Notes: generated by a model from the sequence alone, not told the origin. Positions 9,489 to 19,018 are shown, numbered from the stretch's first letter. The stretch: 64,000 bases of DNA from Saccharothrix tamanrassetensis (GCF_014203665.1 NZ_JACHJN010000004.1:186001-250000); one strand, 5' to 3'. Numbers and translations: made by a program.

Positions 9489-10544
9489 ATGGTGTCCAGC
9501 AGCAGTCCGTCCGAGCGTCGTCGCGAAGCACCCGACCGGAACCTCGCCCTGGAACTGGTGCGGGTCACCGAGGCCGCGGCGATGGCCGCCGGCCGCTGGG
9601 TGGGGCGCGGCGACAAGAACGGCGGGGACGGTGCGGCGGTCGACGCCATGCGCAAGCTGATCGGCACCGTCTCGATGCGCGGCGTGGTCGTGATCGGCGA
9701 GGGCGAGAAGGACGAGGCGCCCATGCTGTTCAACGGCGAGGAGGTCGGCAACGGCGACGGTCCGGACTGCGACGTCGCGGTGGACCCGATCGACGGCACC
9801 ACGCTGATGGCCAAGGGGATGCCGAACGCGCTGGCGGTGCTCGCGGCGGCCGAGCGGGGCGCGATGTTCGACCCGTCCGCGGTGTTCTACATGGAGAAGC
9901 TGGCGGTCGGCCCGGAGGCGGCGGACGTCATCGACATCACGGTCCCGATCGCGGAGAACATCCGCCGGGTCGCCAAGGCCAAGCACAGCGACGTGTCCGA
10001 CGTGACGGTGTGCATCCTGGACCGACCGCGGCACGAGTCGATCGTGGCGGATGTCCGGAAAGCGGGCGCTCGTATCCACTTCATTTCGGACGGGGACGTC
10101 GCCGGAGCCATCTCGGCGGCGCGTCCGAACACCGGCATCGACCTGCTCGTCGGCATCGGCGGCACGCCGGAGGGAATCATCGCGGCGGCGGCGCTGAAGT
10201 GCATGGGCGGCGCGATCCAGGGCCGGCTGTGGCCGAAGGACGACGACGAGCGGCAGAAGGCGCTCGACGCCGGTCACGATCTGGAGCGGGTCCTCACCAC
10301 GAATGACCTGGTCCGCGGGGACAACGTGTTCTTTTGCGCGACCGGCGTCACGGACGGTGACTTGGTGCGCGGTGTGCACTATCGCGCGGGCGGCTGCACG
10401 ACCCAGTCGATCGTGATGCGGTCGAAGTCCGGCACGGTGCGCATGATCGACGGCTTCCACCGGTTGACCAAGTTGCGCGAGTACTCCTCGGTCGACTTCG
10501 ACCCGAGGCCCACCGACGAGCCGGTGCTGCCCCCGCTCCCGTGA
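9489..10544 (+). CDS. glpX: Fructose-1,6-bisphosphatase class II
   Basis: GlpX-type phosphatase that removes the 1-phosphate of fructose-1,6-bisphosphate in gluconeogenesis; in many actinobacteria it is the main such enzyme. The 351-residue protein has the lithium-sensitive phosphatase signature AVDPIDGTT near residue 98 and the acidic metal-binding segment [13 protein letters not shown]. The start at 9489 is preceded by GGAGGAG. It sits directly after xseB and, apart from the accessory block 10662-13667, is followed by fumC, matching the glpX/fum neighbourhood of mycobacteria. Both act in central carbon metabolism. Confidence 0.96.
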   Translation: MVSSSSPSERRREAPDRNLALELVRVTEAAAMAAGRWVGRGDKNGGDGAAVDAMRKLIGTVSMRGVVVIGEGEKDEAPMLFNGEEVGNGDGPDCDVAVDPIDGTTLMAKGMPNALAVLAAAERGAMFDPSAVFYMEKLAVGPEAADVIDITVPIAENIRRVAKAKHSDVSDVTVCILDRPRHESIVADVRKAGARIHFISDGDVAGAISAARPNTGIDLLVGIGGTPEGIIAAAALKCMGGAIQGRLWPKDDDERQKALDAGHDLERVLTTNDLVRGDNVFFCATGVTDGDLVRGVHYRAGGCTTQSIVMRSKSGTVRMIDGFHRLTKLREYSSVDFDPRPTDEPVLPPLP

Positions 10545-10548
10545 CCAT

Positions 10549-10558
10549 CTGTTAACAG
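10549..10558. promoter_or_regulatory. Perfect 10-bp palindrome CTGTTAACAG after glpX
   Basis: The site is a perfect palindrome 4 bp past the glpX stop and about 100 bp upstream of the protease gene. It could be an operator or part of the protease promoter. There is no T-tract, so it is unlikely to be a terminator. Confidence 0.3.
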
Positions 10559-10624
10559 TCAACTAGCGGTAACCGGCCGAACGGCTGTAGTCACGGAGCG
10601 CCATACGTCCCTAGTTTCCGATTC

Positions 10625-10649
10625 GTGCCCGGCCCCCTGCGTCGGGCAC
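10625..10649 (+). promoter_or_regulatory. Inverted repeat just upstream of the protease ribosome-binding site
   Basis: GTGCCCG at 10625-10631 pairs perfectly with CGGGCAC at 10643-10649 across an 11-nt loop. The right arm ends 1 bp before the GAGAGG ribosome-binding site. It may be a regulator site or an mRNA leader hairpin affecting expression of the protease. Confidence 0.35.
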
Positions 10650-10661
10650 GGAGAGGAAATG

Positions 10662-11429
10662 ATGAAGGTTCGTACCCTGTTCACCGCTTTCGCGGTGGCG
10701 GTCGGGGCAGCGCTCGCCACTGCGGGCGGTGCGGCGGCGGCCCCTGAGGCGGACGGCGGCGTGACGCCGTACATCGTCGGCGGCGGCAACGCCACCCAGG
10801 TCTACTCGTTCATGGTGTCCCTGCAGAGCACCTCGGGTAGCCACTTCTGCGGCGGCTCGCTGATCAAGGCCAACTGGGTCGTCACGGCCAAGCACTGCGT
10901 GCAGGGCCGCTCGGCGTCCTCGGTCCGCGTCCGGGTCGGCTCGACCAACCGCTCCAGCGGCGGGTCGACCGCGACCGGTGCGCAGATCGTGAACCACCCG
11001 AGCTACGACATCGCCCTGCTGCGCCTGTCCACCAACGTGACCCAGACGCCGATCAAGGTGTCTGCCGCGTCCGGTCCGACCGGCACCGCCACCCGCATCA
11101 TCGGTTGGGGCCAGACCTGCGCCCCGCGCGGCTGCGGCGGCGCTCCGGTGACCCTCCAGGAGCTGAACACGTCCATCGTGGCGGACGGCAGCTGCCAGGG
11201 GATCAGCGGCGCGTACGAGATCTGCACGAACAACCCCGGTGGTCGCGCGGGCGCCTGCTACGGCGACTCGGGCGGTCCGCAGATCAAGTCCGTGGGCGGC
11301 ACGTGGGAACTGATCGGCGCCACCAGCCGCGCCGGCAACAGCAGCTCCACCTGCGCGACCGGTCCGTCGATCTACATGGACGTCCCGGCCTTCCGCTCGT
11401 GGATCACCACGTACGCGGGTGCGGTCTGA
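10662..11429 (+). CDS. Secreted S1 family serine protease
   Basis: Exported chymotrypsin-fold protease, 255 residues. A Sec signal peptide covers about residues 1-28 and a short propeptide leads to the mature-type N-terminus IVGGGNATQ at residue 38. The catalytic triad is visible: His78 (VVTAKHC), Asp116 (YDIALLRL) and Ser203 (GDSGGP). Six cysteines can form the usual disulfides. The position equivalent to trypsin Asp189 is Gly here ([12 protein letters not shown]), so Lys/Arg specificity is not expected. ATG at 10662 has GAGAGG 5 bp upstream; the adjacent ATG at 10659 is too close to it. A strong terminator follows. Confidence 0.92.
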   Translation: MKVRTLFTAFAVAVGAALATAGGAAAAPEADGGVTPYIVGGGNATQVYSFMVSLQSTSGSHFCGGSLIKANWVVTAKHCVQGRSASSVRVRVGSTNRSSGGSTATGAQIVNHPSYDIALLRLSTNVTQTPIKVSAASGPTGTATRIIGWGQTCAPRGCGGAPVTLQELNTSIVADGSCQGISGAYEICTNNPGGRAGACYGDSGGPQIKSVGGTWELIGATSRAGNSSSTCATGPSIYMDVPAFRSWITTYAGAV

Positions 11430-11461
11430 CCCGCTAGCCGCGCACCGGTGTCCTGATCGAG

Positions 11462-11489
11462 GGGCCGTCCCGTTCCGACGGGGCGGCCC
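11462..11489 (+). terminator. Hairpin terminator after the S1 protease
   Basis: An 11-bp stem pairs 11462-11472 with 11479-11489 (one G-U pair) around a 6-nt loop, followed by TTCCCCC. It lies 33 bp downstream of the protease stop. Confidence 0.7.
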
Positions 11490-11588
11490 TTCCCCCGTCC
11501 AGGGCCGATTCGTTATCCGGGAAGGGCAACCGGCAGTTCGCAGGTGGCGTCTCCAGGGCAGAACGGCACAACCCTGGGGGTACCCGAA

Positions 11589-12185
11589 ATGCGCAAGGCA
11601 GCGTTGGTGGCAATCGCTTTCCTGGCCACGGCGTGCGGGACGGCCCGACCGTCCGCGTCCGGCCCGTCGTCCACCCCGGAGCCGGCACCGCCTTCCGCCG
11701 CCTCGCCGGCACCGACATCCGGCCCCGCCCCGGCGTCCGAGGCACCCACGTCCCCCGCACCCACTCCCCAGGCGCCCACTTCACAGGCGCCCGCGCCGCA
11801 GCCCGCCCCGCCGCCTCCGCCGATGACCGTGGAGGGCACCCCGTGCGACATCACGGAGGGCGCCTGCGTCCGGCTCTCCACCAACGAGTCGTGGCTGATC
11901 AGCGGTGGCCGGGTGGAGTACGGCCCGGTGCCGATCACCTCCGGCCGCCCCGGCTACGAGACGCCCACCGGCTACTTCCCGGTGCTGCACAAGGTGAAGG
12001 ACGAGTGGAGCAGGCCGTACAACGCGCCGATGCCGTACTCGACGTACTTCACGAACTACGGCATCGCGTTCCACGAGGGCAGCCTCACCGACGAGTCGCA
12101 CGGGTGCGTCCACCTGTCGATGGACGCGGCCACCACGTACTTCGAGAGCCTCCAATCGGGTGAACAGGTCCAGGTCGTCGCTTGA
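11589..12185 (+). CDS. Lipoprotein with L,D-transpeptidase-type catalytic domain
   Basis: A 198-residue predicted lipoprotein. The signal peptide ends in the lipobox LATAC (Cys near residue 17). A linker of about 60 residues rich in Pro, Ala and Ser follows, then a compact YkuD-like domain with the catalytic signature SHGCVHLS. That motif is diagnostic of enzymes that form 3-3 peptidoglycan cross-links or attach proteins to peptidoglycan. The domain is about 120 residues, near the family minimum. ATG at 11589 was chosen because it begins the lipoprotein signal; an upstream ATG at 11544 would bury it. A paralogue follows 57 bp downstream. Confidence 0.82.
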   Translation: MRKAALVAIAFLATACGTARPSASGPSSTPEPAPPSAASPAPTSGPAPASEAPTSPAPTPQAPTSQAPAPQPAPPPPPMTVEGTPCDITEGACVRLSTNESWLISGGRVEYGPVPITSGRPGYETPTGYFPVLHKVKDEWSRPYNAPMPYSTYFTNYGIAFHEGSLTDESHGCVHLSMDAATTYFESLQSGEQVQVVA

Positions 12186-12201
12186 GCCGATGGTTGGCCC
12201 T

Positions 12202-12233
12202 CCCCTCCGGCCGGGTACCCCGGGCCCGAGGGG
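12202..12233 (+). promoter_or_regulatory. Hairpin that includes the ribosome-binding site of the second L,D-transpeptidase gene
   Basis: CCCCTC at 12202-12207 pairs with GAGGGG at 12228-12233, and the intervening GC-rich sequence can extend the stem. GAGGGG is also the best Shine-Dalgarno match for the ATG at 12243. Folding would hide that site or act as a weak terminator between the paralogues. Confidence 0.45.
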
Positions 12234-12242
12234 TGATACGAG

Positions 12243-12668
12243 ATGAGGAAGCTCGGCACTGTGATAGCCGCGCTGGCCTTGACTTTCGGCCTCGCGGCCC
12301 CGGCAAGCGCTTCGACCGGCACACCCTGCTCGATCCAGGACGGGGCGTGCCTGAAGCTGTCCACCAACGAGGCGTGGCTGATCTACAACGGCTGGGTGAG
12401 CTACGGCCCGGTCCCGGTCACGCACGGCCGTCCCGGCTATGAGACGCCCACCGGCACGTTCCAGGTGCTGCGCAAGGTGAGGGACGACTGGAGCGTGCCG
12501 TACAACGCGCCGATGCCGTTCGCGGTGTACTTCACGTCCAGCGGCATCGCGTTCCACGAGGGCAGCCTGTCCGACCTGTCGCACGGCTGCGTGCACCTGT
12601 CGCCCGAGGCGGCGGTGACGTTCTTCGACAACCTGTTCGTCGGCGAGCAGGTCCAGGTGGTCTGGTGA
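12243..12668 (+). CDS. Secreted L,D-transpeptidase-fold protein (paralogue)
   Basis: A 141-residue secreted version of the preceding lipoprotein. A classic signal peptide ends at ASA near residue 24, with no lipobox and no Pro-rich linker. The catalytic domain is very similar to its neighbour, sharing the runs LSTNEAWLI, GRPGYETPTG, YNAPMP and SHGCVHLS. The two genes are a clear tandem duplication in which one product is membrane-tethered and the other released. The substrate is presumably peptidoglycan stem peptides. The convergent oxidoreductase gene ends 15 bp downstream. Confidence 0.85.
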   Translation: MRKLGTVIAALALTFGLAAPASASTGTPCSIQDGACLKLSTNEAWLIYNGWVSYGPVPVTHGRPGYETPTGTFQVLRKVRDDWSVPYNAPMPFAVYFTSSGIAFHEGSLSDLSHGCVHLSPEAAVTFFDNLFVGEQVQVVW

Positions 12669-12683
12669 CCGCGGTCCGGTAGC

Positions 12684-13667
12684 TCAGGTCGCGTTGCTGG
12701 AGTGCCCCGGGAACAGGTGTGCTTCGGGGTTGAGCGCCACGGCGATGTTGTTCACCGCCGTGGCGGCCTCCCCGAAGCCGGTCGCGATGAGCTTGACCTT
12801 CCCGGGGTACTGGGCCACGTCGCCCGCCGCGTAGACGCGGTCGCGGGCGGTCCTCATGGTCGAGTCCACGACGATCGCCCGGTGGTCCAGTTCGACGCCC
12901 CACGACTCGATGGGACCCAGGTCGGCCGTGAAACCGAGTGCCGCCACCACGGTGTGCGCGGGCAGCACCTTGCGGTCGCCGCCCTTGAGGCCCAACTCCA
13001 CCTCGGCCACGTGGTCGTCGCCGCGCAGTTCCAGCACTTCGGCGTCGGTGACGATCTCCACGCCAAGGTCGCGCACCTGCCGCACGGTCGGCGGGTGGGC
13101 GCGGAACGTCGCACGCCGGTGCACGATCGTGACGCTGGAGGCGATCGGGTGCAGGGCCAGCGCCCAGTCGAACGCCGAGTCGCCGCCACCGACCACCACG
13201 ACGTCCTGTCCGGTGTGGACGTTCAGCGTGGGCACGAAGTGCACCACACCGCGGCCCAGCCAGCCCCCGCCGGCGGGCAGCGGACGCGGCTTGAACTCGC
13301 CGATGCCCGCCGTGATCAGCACCGCGCCCGCCCGCACCACGCCGCCGTCGGCGAGCCCGACCACCAACCGGTCGTCCACTGTGGACAGCGTGCGGGCCTG
13401 CCTGCCGAGCAGGTAGGTGGGCTTCCACTGGTCCGCCTGCTGCACGAGCGCGGTGACCAGCTCCCGACCGCGCACGGCGGGGAACCCGGCCACGTCGAAG
13501 ATCATCTTCTCCGGGTACATGGCGGTGATCTGGCCGCCCGCCTCGGGCAGCGAGTCCACCAGCGCCACGGACAGGTCGCGGAATCCCGCGTAGTAGGCGC
13601 CGAACAGCCCGGTGGGGCCGGCTCCGACGATGAGCAGGTCGACCTCTTGGTCCATGACTTCGACCAT
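12684..13667 (-). CDS. FAD-dependent NAD(P)H oxidoreductase (YumC-type ferredoxin-NADP reductase)
   Basis: A 327-residue two-domain flavoprotein of the thioredoxin-reductase-like ferredoxin-NADP reductase family. It shows the FAD-binding GAGPTG near residue 16, PEAGGQI, the NADP-binding GGGDSAFDWA near residue 160, and the C-terminal FAD motif YAAGDVAQYPGK. No redox-active CxxC pair is present, which separates it from true thioredoxin reductase. ATG at 13655 (MDQEV) is an equally plausible start. It is a lone minus-strand gene between plus-strand neighbours. The electron partner is not identifiable here. Confidence 0.85.
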   Translation of the reverse strand: MVEVMDQEVDLLIVGAGPTGLFGAYYAGFRDLSVALVDSLPEAGGQITAMYPEKMIFDVAGFPAVRGRELVTALVQQADQWKPTYLLGRQARTLSTVDDRLVVGLADGGVVRAGAVLITAGIGEFKPRPLPAGGGWLGRGVVHFVPTLNVHTGQDVVVVGGGDSAFDWALALHPIASSVTIVHRRATFRAHPPTVRQVRDLGVEIVTDAEVLELRGDDHVAEVELGLKGGDRKVLPAHTVVAALGFTADLGPIESWGVELDHRAIVVDSTMRTARDRVYAAGDVAQYPGKVKLIATGFGEAATAVNNIAVALNPEAHLFPGHSSNAT

Positions 13668-13735
13668 AGGTGTTCCAGCCCACCCTGTGCACTCTTTCCG
13701 CGCCGAGCAAGGAAAGGTGGTCCAGACTCGGTGGC

Positions 13736-15130
13736 ATGGCTGAACAGGAGTACCGCGTCGAGCACGACACCATGGGCGAGGTCAGGGTGCCGGTCGACGC
13801 GCTGTGGCGGGCGCAGACGCAGCGCGCGGTGGAGAACTTCCCGGTGTCCGGGCGGGGGCTGGAACGGTCCCAGATCCGGGCGCTCGGGCTGCTCAAGGCC
13901 GCCGCGGCCCGGGTGAACCAGCGGCTGGGCGTGCTGGACGCGGACGTGGCCGGGGCGATCGCCCGCGCCGCGGACGAGGTCGCGGCCGGCGAGCACGACG
14001 CGCACTTCCCGGTGGACGTGTTCCAGACCGGCTCCGGCACGTCGTCGAACATGAACGCCAACGAGGTCATCGCGACCCTGGCGACCCAGGCGCTGGGCCG
14101 GGACGTGCACCCGAACGACCACGTCAACGCCTCGCAGTCGTCCAACGACACCTTCCCCACCACACTTCGGCTCGCCGCGACCGAGGCCGTGATGACCACC
14201 GTGATCCCCGCCCTGGAGCACCTGGCGGGCGTGCTGGAGACCCGGGCCGCCGAGTGGTCCGACCTGGTCAAGTCCGGTCGCACGCACCTGATGGACGCGG
14301 TCCCGATCACGCTCGGCCAGGAGGCCGGGGCGTGGGCCGCGCAGGTCCGGTACGGGGCCGAGCGGCTCGCCTCCAGCCTCCCCCGGCTGGCCGAGCTGCC
14401 GATCGGCGGGACGGCCGTCGGCAGCGGCCTGAACGCCCCGGAGGGCTTCGGGGCGGCGGTCTCCGCGGAACTCGCGGCGGTCACCGGCCTGCCGCTGATC
14501 GAGGCCCGCGACCACTTCGAGGCGCAGGCCACCCAGGACGGCGTGGTGGAGATCTCCGGCCAGCTCCGCGCGACCGCGGTCGGCCTGTTCAAGATCGCCA
14601 ACGACCTGCGCTGGCTGGGCTCCGGCCCGCGCACCGGCCTGGGCGAGCTGGCCCTGCCCGACCTCCAGCCGGGGTCGTCGATCATGCCGGGCAAGGTGAA
14701 CCCGGTGATCTCCGAGGCCACCATGATGGTGGTGGCGCAGGTGATCGGCAACGACGCGGCGGTGGCGTTCGCGGGCTCGCAGGGCAACTTCCAGCTCAAC
14801 GTGATGCTCCCGGTCATCGCCCGCAACGTGCTGGAGTCGGCCCGCCTGCTGGCCGCCGTCGCCCGCCTGCTCGCGGACAAGGTGCTGACCGGCACCGAGC
14901 CCCAGGTCGACCGCCTGCGCGAGTACGCCGAGTCGTCCCCGTCCATCGTCACGCCCCTCAACCGCTACCTCGGGTACGAGGAGGCCGCCTCCGTCGCGAA
15001 GCAGTCGCTCAAGGAGCGCAGGACGATCCGGGAGGTCGTCCTGGAACGCGGCCACGTGCCCGGCAAGCTCACCGAGGCGCAGCTGGACGAGGCACTGGAC
15101 GTGCTGCGGATGGCGCGCGGCGGGCGCTGA
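13736..15130 (+). CDS. fumC: Fumarate hydratase class II
   Basis: This oxygen-stable fumarase interconverts fumarate and malate in the TCA cycle. The 464-residue protein contains [36 protein letters not shown] and the superfamily signature [11 protein letters not shown]. Length and motif order are standard. The start at 13736 lies about 70 bp from the divergent oxidoreductase. Its last 62 bp overlap, on the opposite strand, the end of the EamA transporter gene, a convergent overlap that is unusual for the window. Confidence 0.96.
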   Translation: MAEQEYRVEHDTMGEVRVPVDALWRAQTQRAVENFPVSGRGLERSQIRALGLLKAAAARVNQRLGVLDADVAGAIARAADEVAAGEHDAHFPVDVFQTGSGTSSNMNANEVIATLATQALGRDVHPNDHVNASQSSNDTFPTTLRLAATEAVMTTVIPALEHLAGVLETRAAEWSDLVKSGRTHLMDAVPITLGQEAGAWAAQVRYGAERLASSLPRLAELPIGGTAVGSGLNAPEGFGAAVSAELAAVTGLPLIEARDHFEAQATQDGVVEISGQLRATAVGLFKIANDLRWLGSGPRTGLGELALPDLQPGSSIMPGKVNPVISEATMMVVAQVIGNDAAVAFAGSQGNFQLNVMLPVIARNVLESARLLAAVARLLADKVLTGTEPQVDRLREYAESSPSIVTPLNRYLGYEEAASVAKQSLKERRTIREVVLERGHVPGKLTEAQLDEALDVLRMARGGR

Positions 15131-15971
15131 CCCGGCCGCGCAACCCGATCGCACAGCCCAGGGCGACCGTCGTCGCGCCGACCAGCGCGACGACGGTCAG
15201 CTCCTGCGCGCCCAACGCCACCGCCGCCACCAGCCCCGCGACCGGCATCAGGCCGATCAGCACCCCGGCCCGGTCCGCCCCCAGCTGCGCGACCGCGAAG
15301 TACCACAACCCGAACGCCACCGCGGTGAGCACTGTCCCGAGCACCACCAGCGCCGCGCCCTCCCGCACCGTCGGCACCTGCCACCCGCCGAAGAACGTGC
15401 CCAGCACCCCGCCCACGACGGCCGCGATGAAGCAGCACCACGTGGCCACCGCGACGCCGCCCAGCCGCCGCACCACGCCCACCGCGAACAGCGTGAACGA
15501 AGCCTCGCCGAGCATGGTCAACACGGCGAGCGCCAGCCCCGGCCCGTGCCAGGCCCCGCCGCCGGACAGCACCACGACCCCGGCGACCACCACCGAGGCC
15601 CCCACGACGGCCACCGCGGCGGGCTTCCGGCCGGCCAGCACCGGCGCGACCAGCGCCAGCACCAACGGGCTGGCACCCAGCACGGCCGCCACGAACCCCG
15701 GCTCGGCGTACCGCTGCGCGTAGAGCACGCAGGCGTTGAACCCGAGCATCCCGGTGACGACCAGCGCGCACAGCGCCGCCCAGTCACCCCGGGCGGGCAC
15801 GGCGAGCCGCCCACCGCGCGCCAACGTCCACCCGAGCAGGACGACCCCGCCCAGCGCGTACCGCATGGCCTGGCCGGTGAGCAGCGGATATCCCTGGAGC
15901 ATGCCGGTCACCGGGACGGAGGCGCCCACGATCACCGAGGTCAGCGCGCCGGATGCGATGGCGATTCTCAT
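15069..15971 (-). CDS. EamA/DMT-superfamily transporter
   Basis: About 300 residues forming ten predicted membrane helices in two EamA repeats, typical of drug/metabolite exporters. The second repeat contains [18 protein letters not shown] and [21 protein letters not shown] at 15971 is preferred over 15986 because it begins the first helix directly. The basic C-terminal tail ([13 protein letters not shown]) is encoded within the overlap with fumC. It is divergent, with only 47 bp between starts, from the MocR regulator, which probably controls it. The substrate is unknown; MocR partners suggest an amino acid- or vitamin B6-like compound, which is inference. Confidence 0.85.
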   Translation of the reverse strand: MRIAIASGALTSVIVGASVPVTGMLQGYPLLTGQAMRYALGGVVLLGWTLARGGRLAVPARGDWAALCALVVTGMLGFNACVLYAQRYAEPGFVAAVLGASPLVLALVAPVLAGRKPAAVAVVGASVVVAGVVVLSGGGAWHGPGLALAVLTMLGEASFTLFAVGVVRRLGGVAVATWCCFIAAVVGGVLGTFFGGWQVPTVREGAALVVLGTVLTAVAFGLWYFAVAQLGADRAGVLIGLMPVAGLVAAVALGAQELTVVALVGATTVALGCAIGLRGRVSARRAPSAARPVPRPAAPR

Positions 15972-15992
15972 GCCGCCCACCCTCACCGACCG

Positions 15993-16038
15993 GTGGTCCA
16001 GGATTAAGCTCCACTTCGATGACCGCCAACTGGACCAC
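15993..16038. promoter_or_regulatory. Putative MocR operator in the divergent promoter
   Basis: GTGGTCCA at 15993-16000 and its exact reverse complement TGGACCAC at 16031-16038 flank the start of the MocR gene, 30 bp apart. On the minus strand the second copy extends to ATAAGTGGTCCA. This resembles, from memory, the AAAGTGG-type motif reported for corynebacterial PdxR, a MocR protein. It is a likely autoregulatory operator shared with the transporter gene. Confidence 0.5.
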
Positions 16039-17401
16039 TTATCGCGAGCTGCTGCTCCCCGGGCTCACCGGCCGCCGGGCCGTGGAGTCCGAGCTGCGCC
16101 GCGCGGTCCGCGACGGGCGGCTCCAGCCGGGCACCAGGCTGCCGTCCAGCCGCGACCTGGCCGACCAGCTCGGCGTCGCCCGGGGCACGGTGACCTCCGC
16201 CTACGCCCAGCTCATCGGCGAGGGCTACCTGGTCGCCAAACGCGGCTCCGGCACCACCGTCACGGCGGCGTGCACGTGGCCCAACACGTTCGAGCAGCAG
16301 CCCCGGCAGTCGCCGCGCTGGCAGTTCGACCTCAGGCCGGGCGTGCCGGCGCTGAGCGCGTTCCCTCGTGACGAGTGGTTGCAGGCGCAGAAGACCGCGC
16401 TGCTCGCGTTGACCACCGATGAACTCGGCTACCCCGACCCGGCGGGCTTCCCGTTGCTGCGCAAGGAACTCGCCGACTACCTCGGCCGGGTGCGGGCGGT
16501 CGCGACCCGGCCATCCGAGGTGGTCGTGGTGAACGGGGCCGCCGAGGGCATCTCGTTGCTGGGACGGGTGCTCAAAGCGGCGGGGCACACCGGTGTCGCG
16601 ATCGAGGAGCCGAGCCACTTCGGCGCGGCCGACATGCTGGCGTCACACGGTCTGGTCATCCGACCGATCCCGGTGGACGACAGGGGCATCCGGGTCGATG
16701 AACTGTCCACAACGGACAGTCGCGCGGTGCTCGTCACGGCCGCGCACCAGTTCCCGCTCGGCGTGGTGCTGCACCCGGAACGCAGGCGCGCGCTCCTGGA
16801 CTGGGCACGCGCTCGCGACGGCCTGGTCATCGAAGACGACTACGACGCCGAACACCGCTACGACCGCCCCGCCATGGGCGCGATGCAGGCGTTGGACCCG
16901 ACGCGGGTCGTCTACCAGGGCAGCGCCAGCAAGGTCCTGGCACCCGCGTTGCGCCTGGGCTGGCTCGTCCTGCCGCCCGACCTGCGCGACACGATCGTGG
17001 AACGCAAACGCCTGGACGACCTCGGCACCGGCACGCTGCACCAGGCGGCGTTCGCGCAGCTGCTGCGGACCGGCGGCTACGACCGCCACCTGCGCCGCAC
17101 CCGCCAGCTCTACCGGGCCCGCCGGGACGCGCTGCTCGACGCCCTGTCCGACGAACTGCCCGCGTGGACCCCGATCGGCGTGGCCGCCGGCCTGCACGTG
17201 GTGCTGCGCCTGCCCGACGGCACCGACGACCTGGCGTTGCAGGAACGCCTGGCCAGACGCGGCGTCAACGCGCCCGCACTGGCCAACTACGCGCGCTCGC
17301 CGACGTTCCCCGGCCTGGTGCTGGGCTACGCCGCGCTGACCCCCGACCGCCTCCGGCAGGCCGTCCGGGAGTTGCGGGAAGCCTCCGACCCGCGGCCATG
17401 A
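16019..17401 (+). CDS. MocR/PdxR-type PLP-dependent transcriptional regulator
   Basis: A 460-residue fusion of a GntR winged helix (about residues 15-80; RLPSSRDLADQLGVARGTV is the recognition region) with a fold-type I aminotransferase domain. The PLP-lysine motif is QGSASKVLAPALRLGW. Such proteins use the aminotransferase domain to sense PLP or an amino-compound rather than to catalyse. The start at 16019 gives a normal short N-terminus (MTANWTTYRELLL). It is divergent to an EamA transporter and the intergenic region has a matching inverted repeat. There is no pdxST nearby, so the regulated pathway may be export rather than B6 synthesis. Confidence 0.88.
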   Translation: MTANWTTYRELLLPGLTGRRAVESELRRAVRDGRLQPGTRLPSSRDLADQLGVARGTVTSAYAQLIGEGYLVAKRGSGTTVTAACTWPNTFEQQPRQSPRWQFDLRPGVPALSAFPRDEWLQAQKTALLALTTDELGYPDPAGFPLLRKELADYLGRVRAVATRPSEVVVVNGAAEGISLLGRVLKAAGHTGVAIEEPSHFGAADMLASHGLVIRPIPVDDRGIRVDELSTTDSRAVLVTAAHQFPLGVVLHPERRRALLDWARARDGLVIEDDYDAEHRYDRPAMGAMQALDPTRVVYQGSASKVLAPALRLGWLVLPPDLRDTIVERKRLDDLGTGTLHQAAFAQLLRTGGYDRHLRRTRQLYRARRDALLDALSDELPAWTPIGVAAGLHVVLRLPDGTDDLALQERLARRGVNAPALANYARSPTFPGLVLGYAALTPDRLRQAVRELREASDPRP

Positions 17402-17437
17402 CACCACAAGCGGAAATTGTCGGTGGTCGGGTGCACC

Positions 17438-19006
17438 ATGGTCGACGTGCTGTTCACCGAAGTCGTCGAGACATCCGCCGCCGTGGCGGCGACGCGCTCC
17501 CGCCTGGCCAAGGTCTCCGCCCTGGCCGAGCTGGTGCGCCGGATGAGCACGCCCGCGGTCGTGTCGTTCCTGATCGGCGTGCCCAGCCAGGGGCGCATCG
17601 GGGCGGGCTACCGCACCGTGTTCGACGTCAAGCCGCCGCCCGCCGCGCAGCCGGAGCTGACGGTGGCCGAGGTGGACCGGGCGCTCGGCGAGTACGCGTC
17701 GATCAGCGGCAAGGGCTCGGCGCAGCGGCGGGTCGACGCGCTGACCGCGCTGTTCGGCCGGGCGACCGGGCCGGAGCAGGACTTCCTGCGCCGGCTGCTG
17801 ACCGGTGAACTGCGCCAAGGGGCCCTCGAAGGGGTGATGCTGGACGCCATCGCGCGGGCGGCCGACGTGCCCGGCGAGGTGGTCCGGCGGGCGTTCATGC
17901 TGTCCGGGAAGCTGCCGGAGACGGCGGTGGCGGCGCTGGCGGGTGAAGCGGCGCTGGCGGCGTTCCGGCTGGAGGTCGGCCGGCCGGTCCGCCCGATGCT
18001 GGCCTCGCCCGCCGAGTCGCTGCCCGAGGCGCTGGCGGAGCTCGGCGCGTGCGTGGTGGAGCACAAGCTCGACGGCGCGCGCATCCAGGTGCACCGGTCC
18101 GGCGACGAGGTCCACGTGTTCACCCGCACCCTGCGGGAGATCACCGCGACCGTCCCCGAACTGGTGGAACTGGTGCGCGGGCTGCCGTGCACGTCCGTGG
18201 TGCTGGACGGGGAGACGCTGGCGCTGGCCGACGACGGCAAACCCCGGCCGTTCCAGGAGACGATGAGCCGGTTCGGCGCCCTGCTCGACGCCACCGGGAC
18301 GCGCGCGTCGGCGGGCAGCACCCGGGACCTGCTGCTCAGCCCGTTCTTCTTCGACTGCCTGCACCTGGACGGCGTCGACCTGCTCGACGAGCCGCTGCGC
18401 GACCGCCTGGCCGCGCTGCGCGAGGCGGCGGGCGACCACGTCATACCGGGCGTGGTCGAGCCGGACGAGCAGCGGGCCGCGCAGGAGCTGGACACCGCGC
18501 TGGCGGCGGGCCACGAGGGCGTCGTGGTGAAGTCGCTGGACTCGGTGTACGCGGCGGGCAGGCGCGGCCGGTCGTGGCAGAAGGTGAAGCCGGTGCACAC
18601 CCTGGACCTGGTGGTGCTCGGCGTCGAGTGGGGCAGCGGGCGGCGCAAGGGCCTGCTGTCCAACCTGCACCTGGGCGCCCGCGACCCGGACGGCGGACCG
18701 CCGGTGATGGTGGGCAAGACGTTCAAGGGCCTGACCGACGAGCTGCTCGCCTGGCAGACCCGGGAACTGCTGGCCATCGCGACCGACCGGGGCGACTGGG
18801 TGGTCGAGGTGCGCCCCGAGCTGGTGATCGAGATCGAGCTGGACGGCGTCCAGGTCAGCCCGCGCTACCCCGGCGGCGTGGCGCTGCGCTTCGCCCGCGT
18901 CGTGCGGTACCGGCCGGACAAGGACGCCGCCGAGGCCGACACCATCGACGCGGTCCGGGCACTGCTGCCGAAGGGAGGTGGCCCCGCGGCGACCGCCGAA
19001 CCCTGA
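17438..19006 (+). CDS. ligB: ATP-dependent DNA ligase (LigB type)
   Basis: A 522-residue ATP-dependent ligase. It has an N-terminal DNA-binding domain (residues 1-200, with RLLTGELRQGALEGVM) and an adenylation domain with the lysine motif EHKLDGARIQVHR. The downstream nucleotidyltransferase motifs include VLDGETLAL, FFFDCLHLDG, EGVVVKSLDS and WQKVKP, followed by an OB domain. Architecture matches the mycobacterial LigB/archaeal-like group, an accessory ligase beside the NAD-dependent LigA. There is no polymerase or nuclease domain and no ku gene nearby, so it is not a standard NHEJ LigD. The ATG at 17438 is preferred; an in-frame upstream start at 17417 would add seven residues. Confidence 0.93.
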   Translation: MVDVLFTEVVETSAAVAATRSRLAKVSALAELVRRMSTPAVVSFLIGVPSQGRIGAGYRTVFDVKPPPAAQPELTVAEVDRALGEYASISGKGSAQRRVDALTALFGRATGPEQDFLRRLLTGELRQGALEGVMLDAIARAADVPGEVVRRAFMLSGKLPETAVAALAGEAALAAFRLEVGRPVRPMLASPAESLPEALAELGACVVEHKLDGARIQVHRSGDEVHVFTRTLREITATVPELVELVRGLPCTSVVLDGETLALADDGKPRPFQETMSRFGALLDATGTRASAGSTRDLLLSPFFFDCLHLDGVDLLDEPLRDRLAALREAAGDHVIPGVVEPDEQRAAQELDTALAAGHEGVVVKSLDSVYAAGRRGRSWQKVKPVHTLDLVVLGVEWGSGRRKGLLSNLHLGARDPDGGPPVMVGKTFKGLTDELLAWQTRELLAIATDRGDWVVEVRPELVIEIELDGVQVSPRYPGGVALRFARVVRYRPDKDAAEADTIDAVRALLPKGGGPAATAEP

Positions 19007-19018
19007 TCCCCGACGCAC

